Positions 12,301 to 23,490 of a DNA stretch of 64,000 nt are shown in pieces. Position numbers and translations under genes: made by a program. This stretch comes from Akebia trifoliata. Lineage: Eukaryota > Streptophyta > Magnoliopsida > Ranunculales > Lardizabalaceae. Positions within the stretch are counted from its first letter, which is position 1; every line of letters begins with the position of its first letter. Below the pieces are notes generated by a model that was not told the origin of the DNA, made no database searches, and saw nothing but the letters and a program-made list of their open reading frames with translations. The stretch lies in contig CM030718.1 of the NCBI GenBank assembly GCA_017979445.1, positions 24,361,021-24,425,020 on the forward strand, read 5' to 3'.

Positions 12301-14283
12301 ACAGATATGGTGATCTTTGAGAACTGTTCGTATCTAAATGAAAGAGTAAGAGATTATTGACCACCTTCCATCATTTGTCTTAACTTGTTCGTATCATCCC
12401 GTAGACAGTCAAAAAGGATCCTATTACAGCTATTTATTTCCAAGTTTATTTTTTCTTCGAAGAACCTTTTCTTGCTGCAACTAAAGAGTAATACGGTAAA
12501 TTTTTGCTAGTAATTTAATTACTCCAGACCGACCTTGTTCAGTATATAAAATGGTTAATGAATAATCTATATAAAGGGTTTGTATGGGTTGCAAATGGAA
12601 AATGGACCGGATACTGGATTTCCCTGGAAAATGTAATTTTCAGGTGTATGATTGAGCATTTTCTCTGGAAAATAAATTCCCGCCCAAAGCTATTTTCCCT
12701 CTCCGTAATGTCATTCTCTGGCTATTACCCCTACACTCCCAAAACTAAAAACCAACTCTCTTTTTGACATTTTCCTAGGAGCCATCAAATGGTGGAACTC
12801 ATTTTCCCTTGAAAATGAATTCCCTGTCATCACACAGACCCAAACTTACAATTGAAATGGAATTTTGATTATTGTGATGATTATTAATATAATGTTGATT
12901 TATACAGGATAGAACTTTGATAGAGGAGCCAGTGTTCCAAGAACTTTGGCAGAGGGATGTGGAGGAATCAATCCGTCAGGGAAATCCAAAACCATTTATT
13001 GAAGAAGCAGTATTACAGGTTTCTCATTGGGGGTTCAGCCTAGCAGACATTCAGATTCAAAGGAAGCGTCAGGGGAAAGGCATCCTCCCTTGGCTCAAAT
13101 CCATGTATAAACAGGTTGAACTGGAGTGGGCTGGCTTTCTTGGTCCAATACATATTTGGCAGGTCTGCAATTGTCTTCCTCTTCAGTTCTTCTTTCTTTG
13201 CTCTTAGAGTTGAAATAGGGATCGAACTCATAGAATACTTGGTTCCTTTATTCTTTTTCCTAATTTGAACTAAGAAATACTTATTATTGGGTCCTAAGTT
13301 ATGTGTTTTTTCCTAAAGTGTGTAAACAAACTCTGATTTAGAACACCTAAAGTGTGGGTGCCAATAAATCAGGTCAGCCGAACTCAAAAGGATGGCCTGC
13401 CACTATGTAGCAATGCATTTAGTATATGCTTGTGCTGGATGGATATACATCCAAAGGCCTATATAATAGGGGTGCAACTTGGTCCAGTTCAAACCGAGAA
13501 CCGAACCAAACCGATAGCTTTGGGCTGGTTTGGAATAAGTTGTTTGGTTCTGAGATGAGAAAATGGACTACCTTTCAATTCGGTTCAGTTCTTGGTTTAA
13601 GGTTTTATATAACCGAACCAAGCCAAGAACATAATCCTTAATGACTTACTACTTTTAGGAGTTAGGACATAGATTAATGACTTTTATTTTTGATTGATGG
13701 ATTAATAACTTATTATACGAAATTTCATGTTCATTATTTATTTATTTGTTTTTTTCCCATTAAAAATATGTTGCTTCCAAGAATGTTGATAGGATATTGG
13801 CAACCCATAGTACCGAACGAAACCAAACCAACCTAACCTTAATTTGGTTTGCTTTGGTTCAGTTCTATGGGTAATTTGGTTCGGTTCTGGTTCTTATTTA
13901 GTGGATTCCGATTTGATGCCAAACTGAACCAAGTTGCACCCTTGGTATACAGGAGATCTCCATTTCAAGATCAAAACATTGCTAATTATTCAACTCTATT
14001 TTTCTATTAACATTCCACTACTGAACAGGGAATGGATGATTTTGTTGTCACACCATCAACGACCGAGTTTGTTCGACGACTCGTACCAGGGGCTACGGTA
14101 CATAAGCTCCTCGGTGAGGGCCACTTCTCCTATTTCTATTTATGTGATGAATGCCATAGACAGATATTTTCTACCCTTTTCGGAAGCCCCCAAGGTCCAC
14201 TCATCGTAAATGCGGACGTGGATCAAACTCCATTCGAAGGGGACTCGAAAAATACATCTCTTACAGATTCTACCACGGACTGA
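6360..14283 (+). CDS. Membrane-anchored alpha/beta hydrolase, 6 exons, 527 aa
   Basis: Exons: 6360-6783, 8387-8578, 8687-8926, 10638-10855, 12908-13162, 14029-14283. All introns are GT-AG and the phases agree, giving 527 aa. Residues 1-125 form a plant-type N-terminal extension, followed by one hydrophobic segment at about 126-143 that probably anchors the protein. The hydrolase fold follows: LVTYDLPGFGESDPHPNR, then the nucleophile elbow GYSGG with Ser267. The likely acid is Asp447 (or Asp446) in GMDDFVVTP, and the likely histidine is His475 in GEGHFS. The triad looks complete, so an active serine hydrolase or esterase is expected; the substrate is unknown. Introns of 1603, 108, 1711, 2052 and 866 bp hold a TRIM-like element (11379-11736) and a family F element (13468-13944). 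I see nothing recognisable in introns 1 and 3. The start is the first ATG giving the full conserved N-terminus. Confidence 0.9.
11379..11736 (+). mobile_element. Complete TRIM-like LTR retrotransposon (358 bp)
   Basis: Two direct repeats, 11379-11513 and 11596-11736, both start TGTTG and end GTCAACA, and share TTATCCGCCTC, TTCGACCCGTAA, CCTCTTATATTCATAGTTG and CCTTCCCCATC. Between them lie only 82 bp, beginning TAGTATCAGAGAGCTAG, close to the initiator Met-tRNA primer-binding site, and ending in the purine tract GTGAGGGGGAG. This is the standard layout of a terminal-repeat retrotransposon in miniature. I see no clear 5-bp target duplication. It lies in intron 4 of the hydrolase gene, in sense orientation. 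Confidence 0.75.
12565..12850. repeat. Possible decayed MITE in hydrolase intron 4
   Basis: TTCCCTGGAAAATG near 12619 and TTCCCTTGAAAATGAATTCC near 12805 lie between weakly inverted ends GGTTTGTATGGGTT and CAGACCCAAACTT. The 69-codon frame here is not conserved-looking. Weak call. Confidence 0.3.
13468..13944. mobile_element. Family F element, copy 3, in hydrolase intron 5
   Basis: The ends GGGGTGCAACTTGG and CCAAGTTGCACCC are inverted repeats. Arms contain ACCGAGAACCGAACCAAACC and the reverse-type GGTTTGCTTTGGTTCAG units around an AT-rich centre. No target duplication is evident. It inserts about 85 bp before the exon 6 acceptor. Confidence 0.6.
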
Positions 14284-14783
14284 AATACGACAATTTCTGA
14301 TTTAGTTTCAGCTTAAATTGGGGTAAAATTTTGTAAATACCACAGTTCCGCTCCATTAAATCATGGAGCAAGAAAGCTTTTATATGCGATGCGGTCGATG
14401 GTAGTTACAGATGTACGTCCGCAGTTCGGAGAGCAGAGCAGATGTAGTAAAAACCAAGGGAGGGAGCGAGCGATTGAGCGGGAATTTTCTTGGGAAATGA
14501 TAGGTTTTTATGCTTCAACCCCACTTGTTTATCTTAAAAATATTTGAATTTTAAATATTTTTATTTTATTTGACTAAACTACACCCTCTGAATGTGGATT
14601 CAGCTATTACCTCTTCTGTTAAATATCTGCACTTTTATTTCATTATCAGAATAATTCTCTTACTACCTACCTTGCCTACCTACAAAGCCAAAAACAGGAT
14701 TCATAAACAATTGATTGAAGAGGACCGTTTGATGGTATGGATTTCTGAATGTTGCCTCCACCACAAGTAATCTTTTATGGTTT

Positions 14784-15239
14784 GGTAAATTACATTTTGA
14801 CCCCCTGTAGTTTGGCATAATTTCATGTTGACGTCCTAGAGTTTTGATATTTGCATTTACCTCCCTTGTGGTTATCTAAGGGGCTCATTCCCCTCCCCCT
14901 TCCCCTTCCCCTTCCCTTTACTTGCCGTCAACTAAAGATTTAAAAACGGATTTTTATTTTTGAAAAGACCATTTTACCCACCATTTTTAAAATATTATTT
15001 TTCTTTATGAACAAAGTATCCCGTGTCAAAAAATGGGTTAATAATGTGAATACTTGGAGGGGCATATTTAATTATAGTTTTAAAAGTTATTTTTTTAAAT
15101 AAGAAGGGTAAAGTAGTAAAATAACATCTGAATTTTCACTCTATTAGTGAAAGGGGAAGGAGGTAACTGGAATTATCAAAACATTAGGGGGTTAACATGG
15201 AATTATGTCAAACTATAGGAGTCAAAGTATAATTTACCC
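14784..15239. mobile_element. MITE with long terminal inverted repeats
   Basis: The left end GGTAAATTACATTTTGACCC, followed by TGTAGTTTGGCATAATT, pairs with the right end AATTATGTCAAACTATAGGAG and GTCAAAGTATAATTTACC. The inner parts GATATTTGCATTTACCTCC and GGAGGTAACTGGAATTATC also pair. No coding capacity. Confidence 0.65.
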
Positions 15240-15817
15240 TTTATGTTTTAATTGATATCTGATCAGGAGAAATCCTTTTAAAGCTCTAATTGGAGGTCAA
15301 AAAATAAAAGGAAGGAGATGGTAATTGGGATTCGATCTCAAGACCTCTAGCATTGGCCATATCACCAATTCGGGAGTTTTCTTGAATGGTTTTGGTGCAT
15401 TGTGGTCGATATAACGATACAAACCCTATTCAATTTCAGGAGAATGAAATTAGAATAGATTATAGAACATTTAATGTTTCAGAAAATTTTGGATCATTTT
15501 CAAATATTCAATTTCATTTTTTTCTAGACTGAAATATTGCCTCTAGATCTTGGTTGATATAATATGATAAAACTACTATTATCATCTCCTTTTTATTATA
15601 GATAGATTATTTTTTAATACAATAAAGGTATGTTTGAATGTCATACAAATTTTCAGCAAAAACAAAAATAAATACAAGATTAAAATGCTAAAATTCTTTT
15701 AATAATTTTGCAAATTTGTGTTGTTAAAATGTTATTTTCTATTTAATACAATTATAATCAGACAAATATTATTGACTAAAATTCACATTAAATAATATAT
15801 TTATGGATAATAATGAA
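15240..15817. other. Intergenic, no recognised feature
   Basis: AT-rich sequence between the hydrolase and TIM14 genes. The stretch around 15310-15380 (GGGATTCGATCTCAAGACC) has the look of an old dispersed repeat, but I cannot place it. Confidence 0.4.
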
Positions 15818-15964
15818 GTAACATTAAAATGTACATTCTAATGTGGTGGTGCACACATAATCTTAAATGCTTTCATCGAGATACGAGTGAAAAGCATCTA
15901 TGGTTATGTGTGCATCAAAACTTCAGAATTGATGTACATTGCAATGCTACTCCAACATGACTCT
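15818..15964. mobile_element. Family B hairpin, copy 4
   Basis: AATGTACATTCTAATGTGG and AATTGATGTACATT form the outer stem. GTGCACACATAATC pairs with GGTTATGTGTGCATC, and the loop carries ATGCTTTCATCGAGATACG with GAAAAGCATCTATGG. The right end is the typical ACTCCAACATGACTC. Confidence 0.55.
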
Positions 15965-16129
15965 AATTTTAAATTAGAAACATACATTTAAATAATTCCA
16001 ATACCTATAATAATAATAATTTTTTAAGTAATTCGTCTTTTCCCTATTCTTTAAAACTTAAAAATGCTCATATTCACCGTCTTTGAAAAAATAGCACTAT
16101 TATAAGTTCAATGTAATAATAAAAATGCA

Positions 16130-16445
16130 TTTTAGAAACACCCCCTTGTAAAATTGATGATATTAGATTTACACCCTTGAAAAATGCATGATTAGACTCA
16201 CCCACCCCTTACCATAAGTCAATGTTGTTTTTTGTTGATGATCTAAAGGTGAAATTTTGATTTAGTAATTTAAGTATTCAAAGAGCATTTTGAAAAGAAT
16301 AAAAAAAAAAAAAAAACCAAAATTTCACCAATAAATCATCAAGAAAAAGCAATGTTGACTTACGATCACAGAGTAAGCCTAATTTTGCATTTCGCAAGGG
16401 GGTAAACCTAATATCATCAATTCTACAGGGGGGTGTTTCTAAAAC
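16130..16445. mobile_element. Palindromic MITE, 316 bp
   Basis: TTTTAGAAACACCCCC at the left pairs with GGGGGGTGTTTCTAAAA at the right. Inner pairs are AATTGATGATATTAG / TAATATCATCAATT and CATAAGTCAATGTTG / GTTGACTTACG. Non-coding; it is the last element before the 3' end of TIM14. Confidence 0.7.
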
Positions 16446-16962
16446 ACCCAAAAAATGTGTATAAAATGTAAATAATACAGTAGATTGCTACCAGGCCAGT
16501 GTGCCATGAAATACCCTCATTTCTTTCCTTGGGCATATGAAATGAATGGCCAGTAATTAGTAGGTGAATACGACTTTCGATCCCAACTGTTCATTACAAT
16601 TACCAAATAATAGCATAGTATCTATAGAAGAGCACATTAGGGAAATCTAGTGAATTAACACCGCATCAACATCCATGATCCAACCCAACCTTATAACATT
16701 TACACTCCCCAAACTCAAACTTTTATCAAATAATACAATAAACACTGTAGGCTTCCTAAATATTGTTTCTTTTGGGAGTGAAAATTGAAAAATGAAGAAA
16801 AGAGAGAGTACTTGATTTATCTTAAATTATACTCGCCGACTTGTAGAATGGACATGAATTCTCCACAAAAAATGGGAAATCTAGATGGAAGTGATGGAAT
16901 CATTTCTCCTCATGATTGCCTTCGGACATTGATAAATTAAACTTACAAAATCGCCTGAGGTA

Positions 16963-19900
16963 TCAAAACGCAGATCCACCACCTTTTGTCTTTCCAAGCA
17001 TCACATCTTTGGCTTCATTAATTTTCGAAGCAAGGTAATGGCTTCCACCGGCGTCTGGATGGTTTGCGACCATCACTTTTCTGTGTGCTTCCTTAACTTT
17101 GTCTGGAGTAACACTCTCCCTGGTAAAAGAAAACGATTTCTGGTGAAGAGAGCATTACAAAATTAAAAAGAAGCCGAAGAAATATATAATGTAAAAAACA
17201 AAGCATTTTCTCAATGTTTTGGGGTCGGCTAAATGAATCATGTTCCTCCATTCCACTCAGTCTAGAGCCAAGTATAATAGGGCTAAGGTGGTGTCACGAT
17301 CCTGCTGGTGTGCCCACCCAGGATAGGGATAGGGTTGCTGAGGCCGAGGGATTGGAATGGAGCTGTCCTATGCGCTAGATGGAATGGCTGGGGGAGTTGT
17401 GAGTTTAGTCCCACATCAATTGGGTAGACATTCAGAGCCTGGGCTATAAAGGCAAGCTTGACCCTATCATGTAAGATGCATTTTAAAGTAGTGCGAGCTT
17501 TGGCCCAAAGCAAACAACATCTTAAAAGTGTGGGCCAAGGGCGCGACAGGTGGGGTACGGTTGAGGGGGAAAGTGGAAGCTGTATGCTTGAATGTCTTTA
17601 CAATTGTAAATATTGACCTATTGACCTATTGACCTAAAGAATAATTACATAGGGCTAGGGAAAAAGAAAAACCTGAGCCACAACAGTACAATTTTCATTC
17701 ATGATTGAAAAGAAGAGAACATGTGCTTTCTGATTGCAACAGAAATAGAATATGTACCCTGATACAAAAATAGTTAGATTGGCCATCTGTTCAACATGGT
17801 AGATCCATATTGTATGGCCTTGGCCCAAAGATCATCCCATTGTATAATCCTAGCCTTCCCATCCATGGAAACTCCCTACCCTACCGCTTGTCAGAATTCC
17901 TTAGTTTAGGTTTCAATTGCTTTAATGTTGTTTGGAATACTTCTAATGTCATGGATACATAATAGCCCAAAAGACAAATAACTTTACATAATGGTAAGCA
18001 TGCTCAAAAACCGTATTCTTTTCTTACCAATGTGTTATGCTTTCATATATATATATATGGTCAGGTTTAACAGCCAACGTTGATAGCCAATGTTTTGTCC
18101 CATATGGTTAGAAGTTTTGGAATGGGCTATTTTTTTGTGAGGATGATCTCCTCACCATAGAGATCACCATGACAAAAAATCAGCCCATTCCCGAAACCTC
18201 TAACCCCATCAAAAGTGGTTTACAAATTAATGGTCCACAATTCTTCAACTTGTAAACCACTTTTGATGGGGTAAGAAGTTTCAGAATGGGAAACGTTGGC
18301 TACCAATATTGGTTTTTTTGTTGGCTGTATATATATTACATATATAATATAAAATGTAAATCATTATTCTAAACTCTTATTTTTCTTATACATATCATAG
18401 TTACCTAATGCCAAGAATAAGAGCTGCTTCCCTTTTTGTCATTGTAGGCTGGAAACCCCCTTCATAAAACTTGCGCATCCTAGCGGTTGGTGGTCGTGCC
18501 TTAAATGCTTGCCAAGATTGGATTCCATATTTGCCAGCAAGAGCAACAGCAGCTACAGCAAGACCTGCTAGAATTGGTGTAGTCTGATGCACACCCAAGA
18601 CTTAGTTCAATAATTAAGTGCAAGAATATCATGGATATCATCATTTGGACATGCACACGTGCACAACCATGAAGTGGATAGGTATCATGGACAACATCAA
18701 TATTGGTGATGGAACCAAACAAAAAAGAGAATGAATCAATTGGCATTTATTTTTCCTATTTTACTTGTCAAGTTTTCTCCTGTTTCCCCAAGGATATAAA
18801 CTTTGATTGAAGTAGGAGCACATTTTTTTTTAATGCAGGACAGATAGCTCTGATACCAAAATTTATATAGGACAGCAGGGTAGGCTTCTCTTAAGTCAAA
18901 CAAGGGTTAAAAGGTTATGAAATAGGGTTTAGGGTTTAATGAGCTGTAAACTGGCTGGGAATCAGGGTTAGGGTTTACAAAAAATGATTTTTAACAAGAT
19001 AAGGATTACAAGACTGAAGTTATAACTTGATTTAAAAATTCTAACCACAGAAGGAGAAAAAAAAAATAGTTGTCTTAAGTTACCTATTTAACATATTTGA
19101 AAGTATAATTGTATTTGTATAGGGCAGAATTCAAGTTGAATCCTGACCCTACATGCGGAGTGATCTAAGAAGGGTTTGGAAAACTGAGAAGGGTAGTTTT
19201 TCGTGTAGCCTAACCGTATGATACCTCGTTTTGCAGGAAGCTCTGTTCAGCATAGTAGCTGGAGTCGAGCTGAGTAGCCACTCTCCCTAACATGTAACGA
19301 GTTGAGAAGGGCAGAGTCCCAGGATGAGCTCTCTCCATCTTTGAGTAGGATAAGGGAGAGTATCCCGAGAATCTAGAAGTGATTGACCACGCTAACAAAC
19401 CCTTTCCTACAGCCCTGAGATTTTGGTACAAGATAATTTTTATTTTATTTTTTTATGAATGAAAAAAAAAATATTATTAACGAGGGAATGGTCGAGATGT
19501 GGTATAGGATAATTCCAAATTCCACAAAGTAAGGCAGGGGATTATGTGGTAAAGTGGGGAAGTTAGGGAAAGAAAGTTAAAGGGAAGAGACCATTGAGGA
19601 AGGGACTTTTTGGGTGTAGAAGAGTTAGACAGCCGTTGTTTTACAACATATTTGTCTCCAATAATCATCTAACTTTGGCCTCGAAGGGTGTTTAGCACGT
19701 ACCACACAAACTCGGCGAAGAAGAAAGTCTCACCATTGAAGCCACAACTTGAGGTGTTAAGGGTGAGCTCGTATTTTACCCCTACAGTATTACTTGAGAG
19801 TCTATTCGAAAATATCTAAAGCAATACCGTTATTTGAGCCACAAGTGCCTCTCCCATTACTTTGATATGAATCATAAGATGTCCCATCATATGGTTTATT

Positions 19901-21149
19901 AATATATTAATTAGTATATAAAAGAAATTAATTGTTTTGCATTACATGAAATATACTGCTAGACTCACTCCATGAAACTTTGTTTTTAGACATGTCGAAT
20001 CTAACAATCTTTATTCCACTCTAATAATATACCATTATCAATCCAACATAGCCCCTACTTTGGTCAAGTACAAAAGGACATTAACATTATTTCAATAAGC
20101 TATTGTACATGCAAACAAGGCTTTAGGGAACGAAAAACAGAGAGGATAGAGTGAGGTGGATCCAACACCCGTCTGAACCGAGAAGAAGGTCATTCCGGTA
20201 TTTTTGTCAGTCGGAGGGAACAGGAAGAGAAGGGGCCTCGTGTGTGGGAAAAGATAGGATTAAGGTTAGAAAATGATAGAGTTTCCCCTTGCTTTGTTAC
20301 CCTAATAGCTTATTTATAGGCAAACAGGGAATGAAATAACTTAACGACCATCTCACATCCAACAACTTGCAATGTGATCATTTTTAGATAAAAGGCGTTG
20401 AATGGACGTTCTCTTGACGTCAAAACCTATGTCATCTTTTTCCCCAATGTTGTACGTACTGGCATGAAACAACTAAAAGACCATCTCACATCCAACGAAT
20501 TGCAATGTGATGAATCTTTTAGATAAAAAACATCAAATGGACGTTATCTTGACCTCCAAACCTACATCATCTATTTCCCCAATGTTGTACGTGCTGGCAT
20601 AAAATGACTAAAAGACCGTCTCACATGCAACGACTTGCAATGTGATGAATTTTATAGATAAAAAGCGTCGAGTGGATATTCTCTTGACCTCCAGACCAAT
20701 ATCATCTTTGTCCCCAATGTTGTTTGTGCCTTTTCCATCTTACTCATGACCAGTCCACATGAACGTGCATTACGTGGATCAATTCATCTTGCATCATCTA
20801 CGGCAAAAAAGGTGTTATCTACAAGCATCCTATACTATTTGCACGATTCCCAAAACAGAGATCAACTTGAGAACCCTAATTTACAGGTTAGCCCTAACTT
20901 ACATAACCAACACAACTAATACAAATCAAAACCAGTTGAGTCGAATTCAGTAAAGTTTATCAACCAACTATGAATATAAGATTCAAAACCTAAAGCTCAG
21001 AATCTTAACAGAATTAAAACCTAAAATCACCACCACGATTTCATTTTTTTGGGTTGTTCTTCACGAATTAGACATTATGAACCCTAAATTAATCAAATCT
21101 TACGAAATTTAACAAAGAAATCGATATGAAGTGTGTAAACACTCACCAT
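16963..21149 (-). CDS. TIM14: TIM14/PAM18-type J-protein of the mitochondrial import motor, 112 aa
   Basis: Exons on the minus strand: 21149-21147 (ATG only), 18583-18405, 17119-16963; introns are GT-AG and in phase. The 112-aa product starts [20 protein letters not shown], has a membrane segment at about 5-20, the family hallmark [21 protein letters not shown] at 39-59 and a J-domain with HPD at 81-83 in [20 protein letters not shown]. Plant TIM14 proteins have this same length and order. The protein sits in the inner mitochondrial membrane and stimulates mtHsp70 in the TIM23 motor. The long upstream reading MGVHQ before TTP is intron sequence, since the splice acceptor CAG lies just before ACTACACC. 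Intron 1 (2563 bp) holds a possible LTR relic and tandem repeats; intron 2 (1285 bp) holds a solo LTR and a family A element. Confidence 0.93.
17292..17548 (+). mobile_element. Solo LTR with perfect 5-bp target duplication
   Basis: The unit begins TGTCACGATCC and ends GGGCGCGACA, so it has TG...CA and short inverted ends TGTC/GACA. It is flanked on both sides by GGTGG (17287-17291 and 17549-17553), a perfect 5-bp duplication. It contains a TATA-like GGGCTATAAAGGC and the TAGTCCCACATC motif often found in plant LTRs. No internal region is present, so it is a solo LTR left by recombination. The 76-codon minus-strand frame inside is not a gene. Orientation + is inferred from the TATA motif. Confidence 0.7.
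18046..18340. mobile_element. Family A double-hairpin MITE, copy 1
   Basis: It lies between TATATATA tracts. Outer ends CAGCCAACGTTGATAGCC and GTTGGCTACCAATATTGG pair loosely. Inside, GTTAGAAGTTTTGGAATGGG faces CCCATTCCCGAAACCTCTAAC across GATCTCCTCACC, and a second inverted pair, CATCAAAAGTGGTTTACAAA / TTGTAAACCACTTTTGATG, follows. The second hairpin module is truncated. It is in TIM14 intron 2. Confidence 0.65.
18830..20345. other. Probable decayed LTR-type insertion in TIM14 intron 1
   Basis: GCTCTGATACCA at 18849-18860 is the exact complement of TGGTATCAGAGC, the Met-tRNA primer-binding site used by many plant LTR elements, which suggests an element in minus orientation. No intact LTR pair or retrotransposon protein is readable. 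The short minus-strand frames at 19210-19431 and 19477-19668 show no recognisable domain. Weak call beyond the primer-binding motif. Confidence 0.35.
20346..20735. repeat. Three tandem copies of a ~134-bp unit
   Basis: GACCATCTCACATCC at 20346, GACCATCTCACATCC at 20479 and GACCGTCTCACATGC at 20614 mark the starts, with spacings of 133 and 135. Each unit carries TTGCAATGTGAT, TAGATAAAA, TCTTGACNTC and CCCCAATGTTG. The copies are clearly diverged, so the array is not recent. It lies in TIM14 intron 1. Confidence 0.8.
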
Positions 21150-21199
21150 ATCTGAAAGAAAGGGATTTGGAGAAGATGGGGATTCGCATTCGAAGGGCC

Positions 21200-22753
21200 G
21201 TATCTGTATCTCTCTGTATTTGATCTCTGGCTTTAAGCTTTTAAGTTTCCATTGTGAGGGCTTCGTGTTCTTGTTAAATCTCTTGGAAGTCAGAACTCAG
21301 AACCATATAAGAACTCAGAGATGGATTGAGGCTGTTAAAGGGTCGGTTTACAACCAAATGAGCTCAAAGATTCGACCTGTTTACGTTAGACTAGTTAACC
21401 TTTAAACTAGGCTAGAAATTAGAATATCTCAACCCGATTTCAATTCGGGTTGAGCTCGGTGGAGAGTACAAGGAACCTGACTCAATCCGAATCCGATGCC
21501 ATATCGTAAACTAATATATAAATATTTTTATATTAAGTATAGATTTTTTATTTAGGTTTTTTTTTTTTTTTTAAATTCCATCTTATATAGGACTAGCAAT
21601 GGGTTGGGTGTGGATCGGATGAAACTATTTTCCTATCTTTTTCCAACTCTATAAGATTAGGGTTGGCAATGGGTCGGATAATATCCACTTACCTGACTCA
21701 TCCTACTCAAATTATTCGAGTATGAGTACAAATTTTGTATCCGGTTAAGAATTCAGGTAAATTTATCCATAATTATTTTTATCCGAATAATTTTAGGGTT
21801 GGATATGGATATGCGTCCTATCCAATCTGAATATCCGTTGGTATTCTCCGACCCATTGCCAGTCCTAATCTTATAATTATGACTTGTGGACAATTAGTTA
21901 ATATTAATGTGAACTTTGGTTTAGTATGATTTATCTAAATATTCTCTCAATGATGCATTTAAATGTTGTATGCTATTTTATTTACTAGTAGTTTTATTTT
22001 TTTATAATTATTCAATGAGCCCAACTCGACCAAAACTCCCAAAATTATCTAAACTTGGACTAATCCGAACTCAACTATATTTTATAATATCAAGCTTGGG
22101 TTGAGCTTGGATTATTGAGCTTAGGCCCGATGGTTGGATTGAGATGAGCTTGAGTTGAGGATTTTGCTAATTGGGTGAGTTTAACCTTCAACCTGCTTGA
22201 TCTTTTAAACACACAATATTAAAGAGTTCTAATTTGATACGTGAAAATTACAAAAATTACTCTTAAGAATTCCCAAATCCACCTTACTACTTTTGGAAAT
22301 AAAATGAATTTTTTTTAATAGGTATACCCCGCTCAATATTAAGAAGAAAAATAATTAATAAGTCCCTATGTTGGAAGTAACCAAAATATATATATAAATA
22401 CAATAGAGAGGAAGAGGGTTAGGGTTTGAGGTAAAACGAAGAAGAAGATGTCGTCGGTATACACCCAATGGATTTCTGTAGAGAGATAGAGAGAGATGAG
22501 GAAGAAGCCTGTACGAAGAAGACAAAGTTGAGCTCATACGACGAGAAAGAAACGATGAAGGAAGATGATGATCTCTCTCTCTGATTTCTATCGATCTGAT
22601 TTCGAAGAGGGAGGTGATTCTAATTTTAAAAGTTCATTTGTTTACATCGATTGTAAATTGAAATTAGATCTGGACCACAGATCTTCGTTAAATCGGACAA
22701 TCTCTATAGTTTGTAGAGATGTAAGTGGGTTTGTTTGTCGTCTGAACGTGACC
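21200..22753. other. Intergenic, TIM14 upstream region and repeat relics
   Basis: 21150-21240 is the likely TIM14 leader and promoter (minus strand). 21597-21866 is a degenerate inverted repeat with ends GACTAGCAATGGGTTGGG and GACCCATTGCCAGTCC, related in style to family F and to 34427-34914. At 22440-22600 a purine-rich stretch with two short frames (starting MSSVYTQW and MRKKPVRRR) looks like the first exon of a lost gene or a non-coding transcript, but no conserved protein can be built. Confidence 0.4.
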
Positions 22754-22776
22754 CATATATATATATATATATATAT

Positions 22777-23088
22777 GGAAATGTTCAGCACCCAACATTT
22801 TGTCCCTCATGTTTTGTCCTACATGGGTTAGAAGTTTTGGAATTGGCTGATTTTTGGTGAGGATGATCTCTATGGTGAGGAGATCATCCTCACAAAAAAT
22901 CAGCCCATTCCAAAATTTCTAACCCCATGTTTACAAGTTGAAAAATCATGGACCGTCCATTTTTTGTAAACCATTTGGTGAGGAGATCATCCTCACTAAA
23001 AATCAGCCCATTCCAAAACTTCTAACCCGTGTAGGACAAAACATGTTGGGCAAATTGTTGAGTAAAATGTTGGGTGCTAAACGAGACC
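22777..23088. mobile_element. Family A double-hairpin MITE, copy 2
   Basis: It is flanked by TATATATA on both sides. Left end GGAAATGTTCAGCACCC, right end GGGTGCTAAACGAGACC. Inside are GGTTAGAAGTTTTGGAAT, GGTGAGGATGATCTC, GAGATCATCCTCAC and CCATTCCAAAATTTCTAACC, then GTTTACAAGTTGAAAAATC, then a truncated second module. It pairs in opposite orientation with copy 3. Confidence 0.75.
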
Positions 23089-23109
23089 TATATATATAAA
23101 TATATATAT

Positions 23110-23490
23110 GGGTCCCGTTCCCCACCCTAAGCTTTACCCTATACTTTAACAAACGTGTTTTGTCCTACATGGATTAGAAGTTTTGGAATAGGCTGATTTT
23201 TGGTGAGGATGATCTCTATGGTGAGGAGATCATTCTCATCAAAAATCAGCTAATTCCAAAATTTCTAACCCCATCAAAAATGGTTTACAAAAAATGGACG
23301 GTCCACAATTTTTCAACTTGTAAACATGGGGCTAAAAATTTCGGAATGGGCTGATTTTTGGTGAGGATGATGTTCTAATCATAGAGATCATCATCACCAA
23401 AAATCAGCCCATTCCAAAACTTCTAACCCATGTAGGATAAAACACGTTTGTTAAAGTGTAGGGTAAAGCTTAGGGTGTTGAACATTTCCC
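23110..23490. mobile_element. Family A double-hairpin MITE, copy 3
   Basis: It is bounded by TATATATA tracts. Left end GGTCCCGTTCCCCACCC, right end GGGTGTTGAACATTTCCC, the reverse order of copy 2. Two complete hairpin modules (GTTAGAAGTTTTGGAAT-type stems meeting at GATCTCTATGGTGAGGAGATC) flank the centre CATCAAAAATGGTTTACAAA / TTTTTCAACTTGTAAACATG. TIR parts ACTTTAACAAACGTGTTTT / AACACGTTTGTTAAAGT are near perfect. Confidence 0.8.

Noticed and set aside
17283..17513. 76-codon minus-strand frame
   Set aside because: It lies within the solo LTR and has no similarity to a retrotransposon protein.
18501..18746. 81-codon minus-strand frame overlapping TIM14 exon 2
   Set aside because: It is in another frame than the TIM14 J-protein exon and shows no domain.
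19210..19668. Two minus-strand frames of 63-73 codons in TIM14 intron 1
   Set aside because: No start context, no domain, and inside a probable LTR relic.
20346..20735. Tandem repeats considered as a CRISPR-like array
   Set aside because: Three diverged 134-bp units without spacers in a plant intron; not a CRISPR array.
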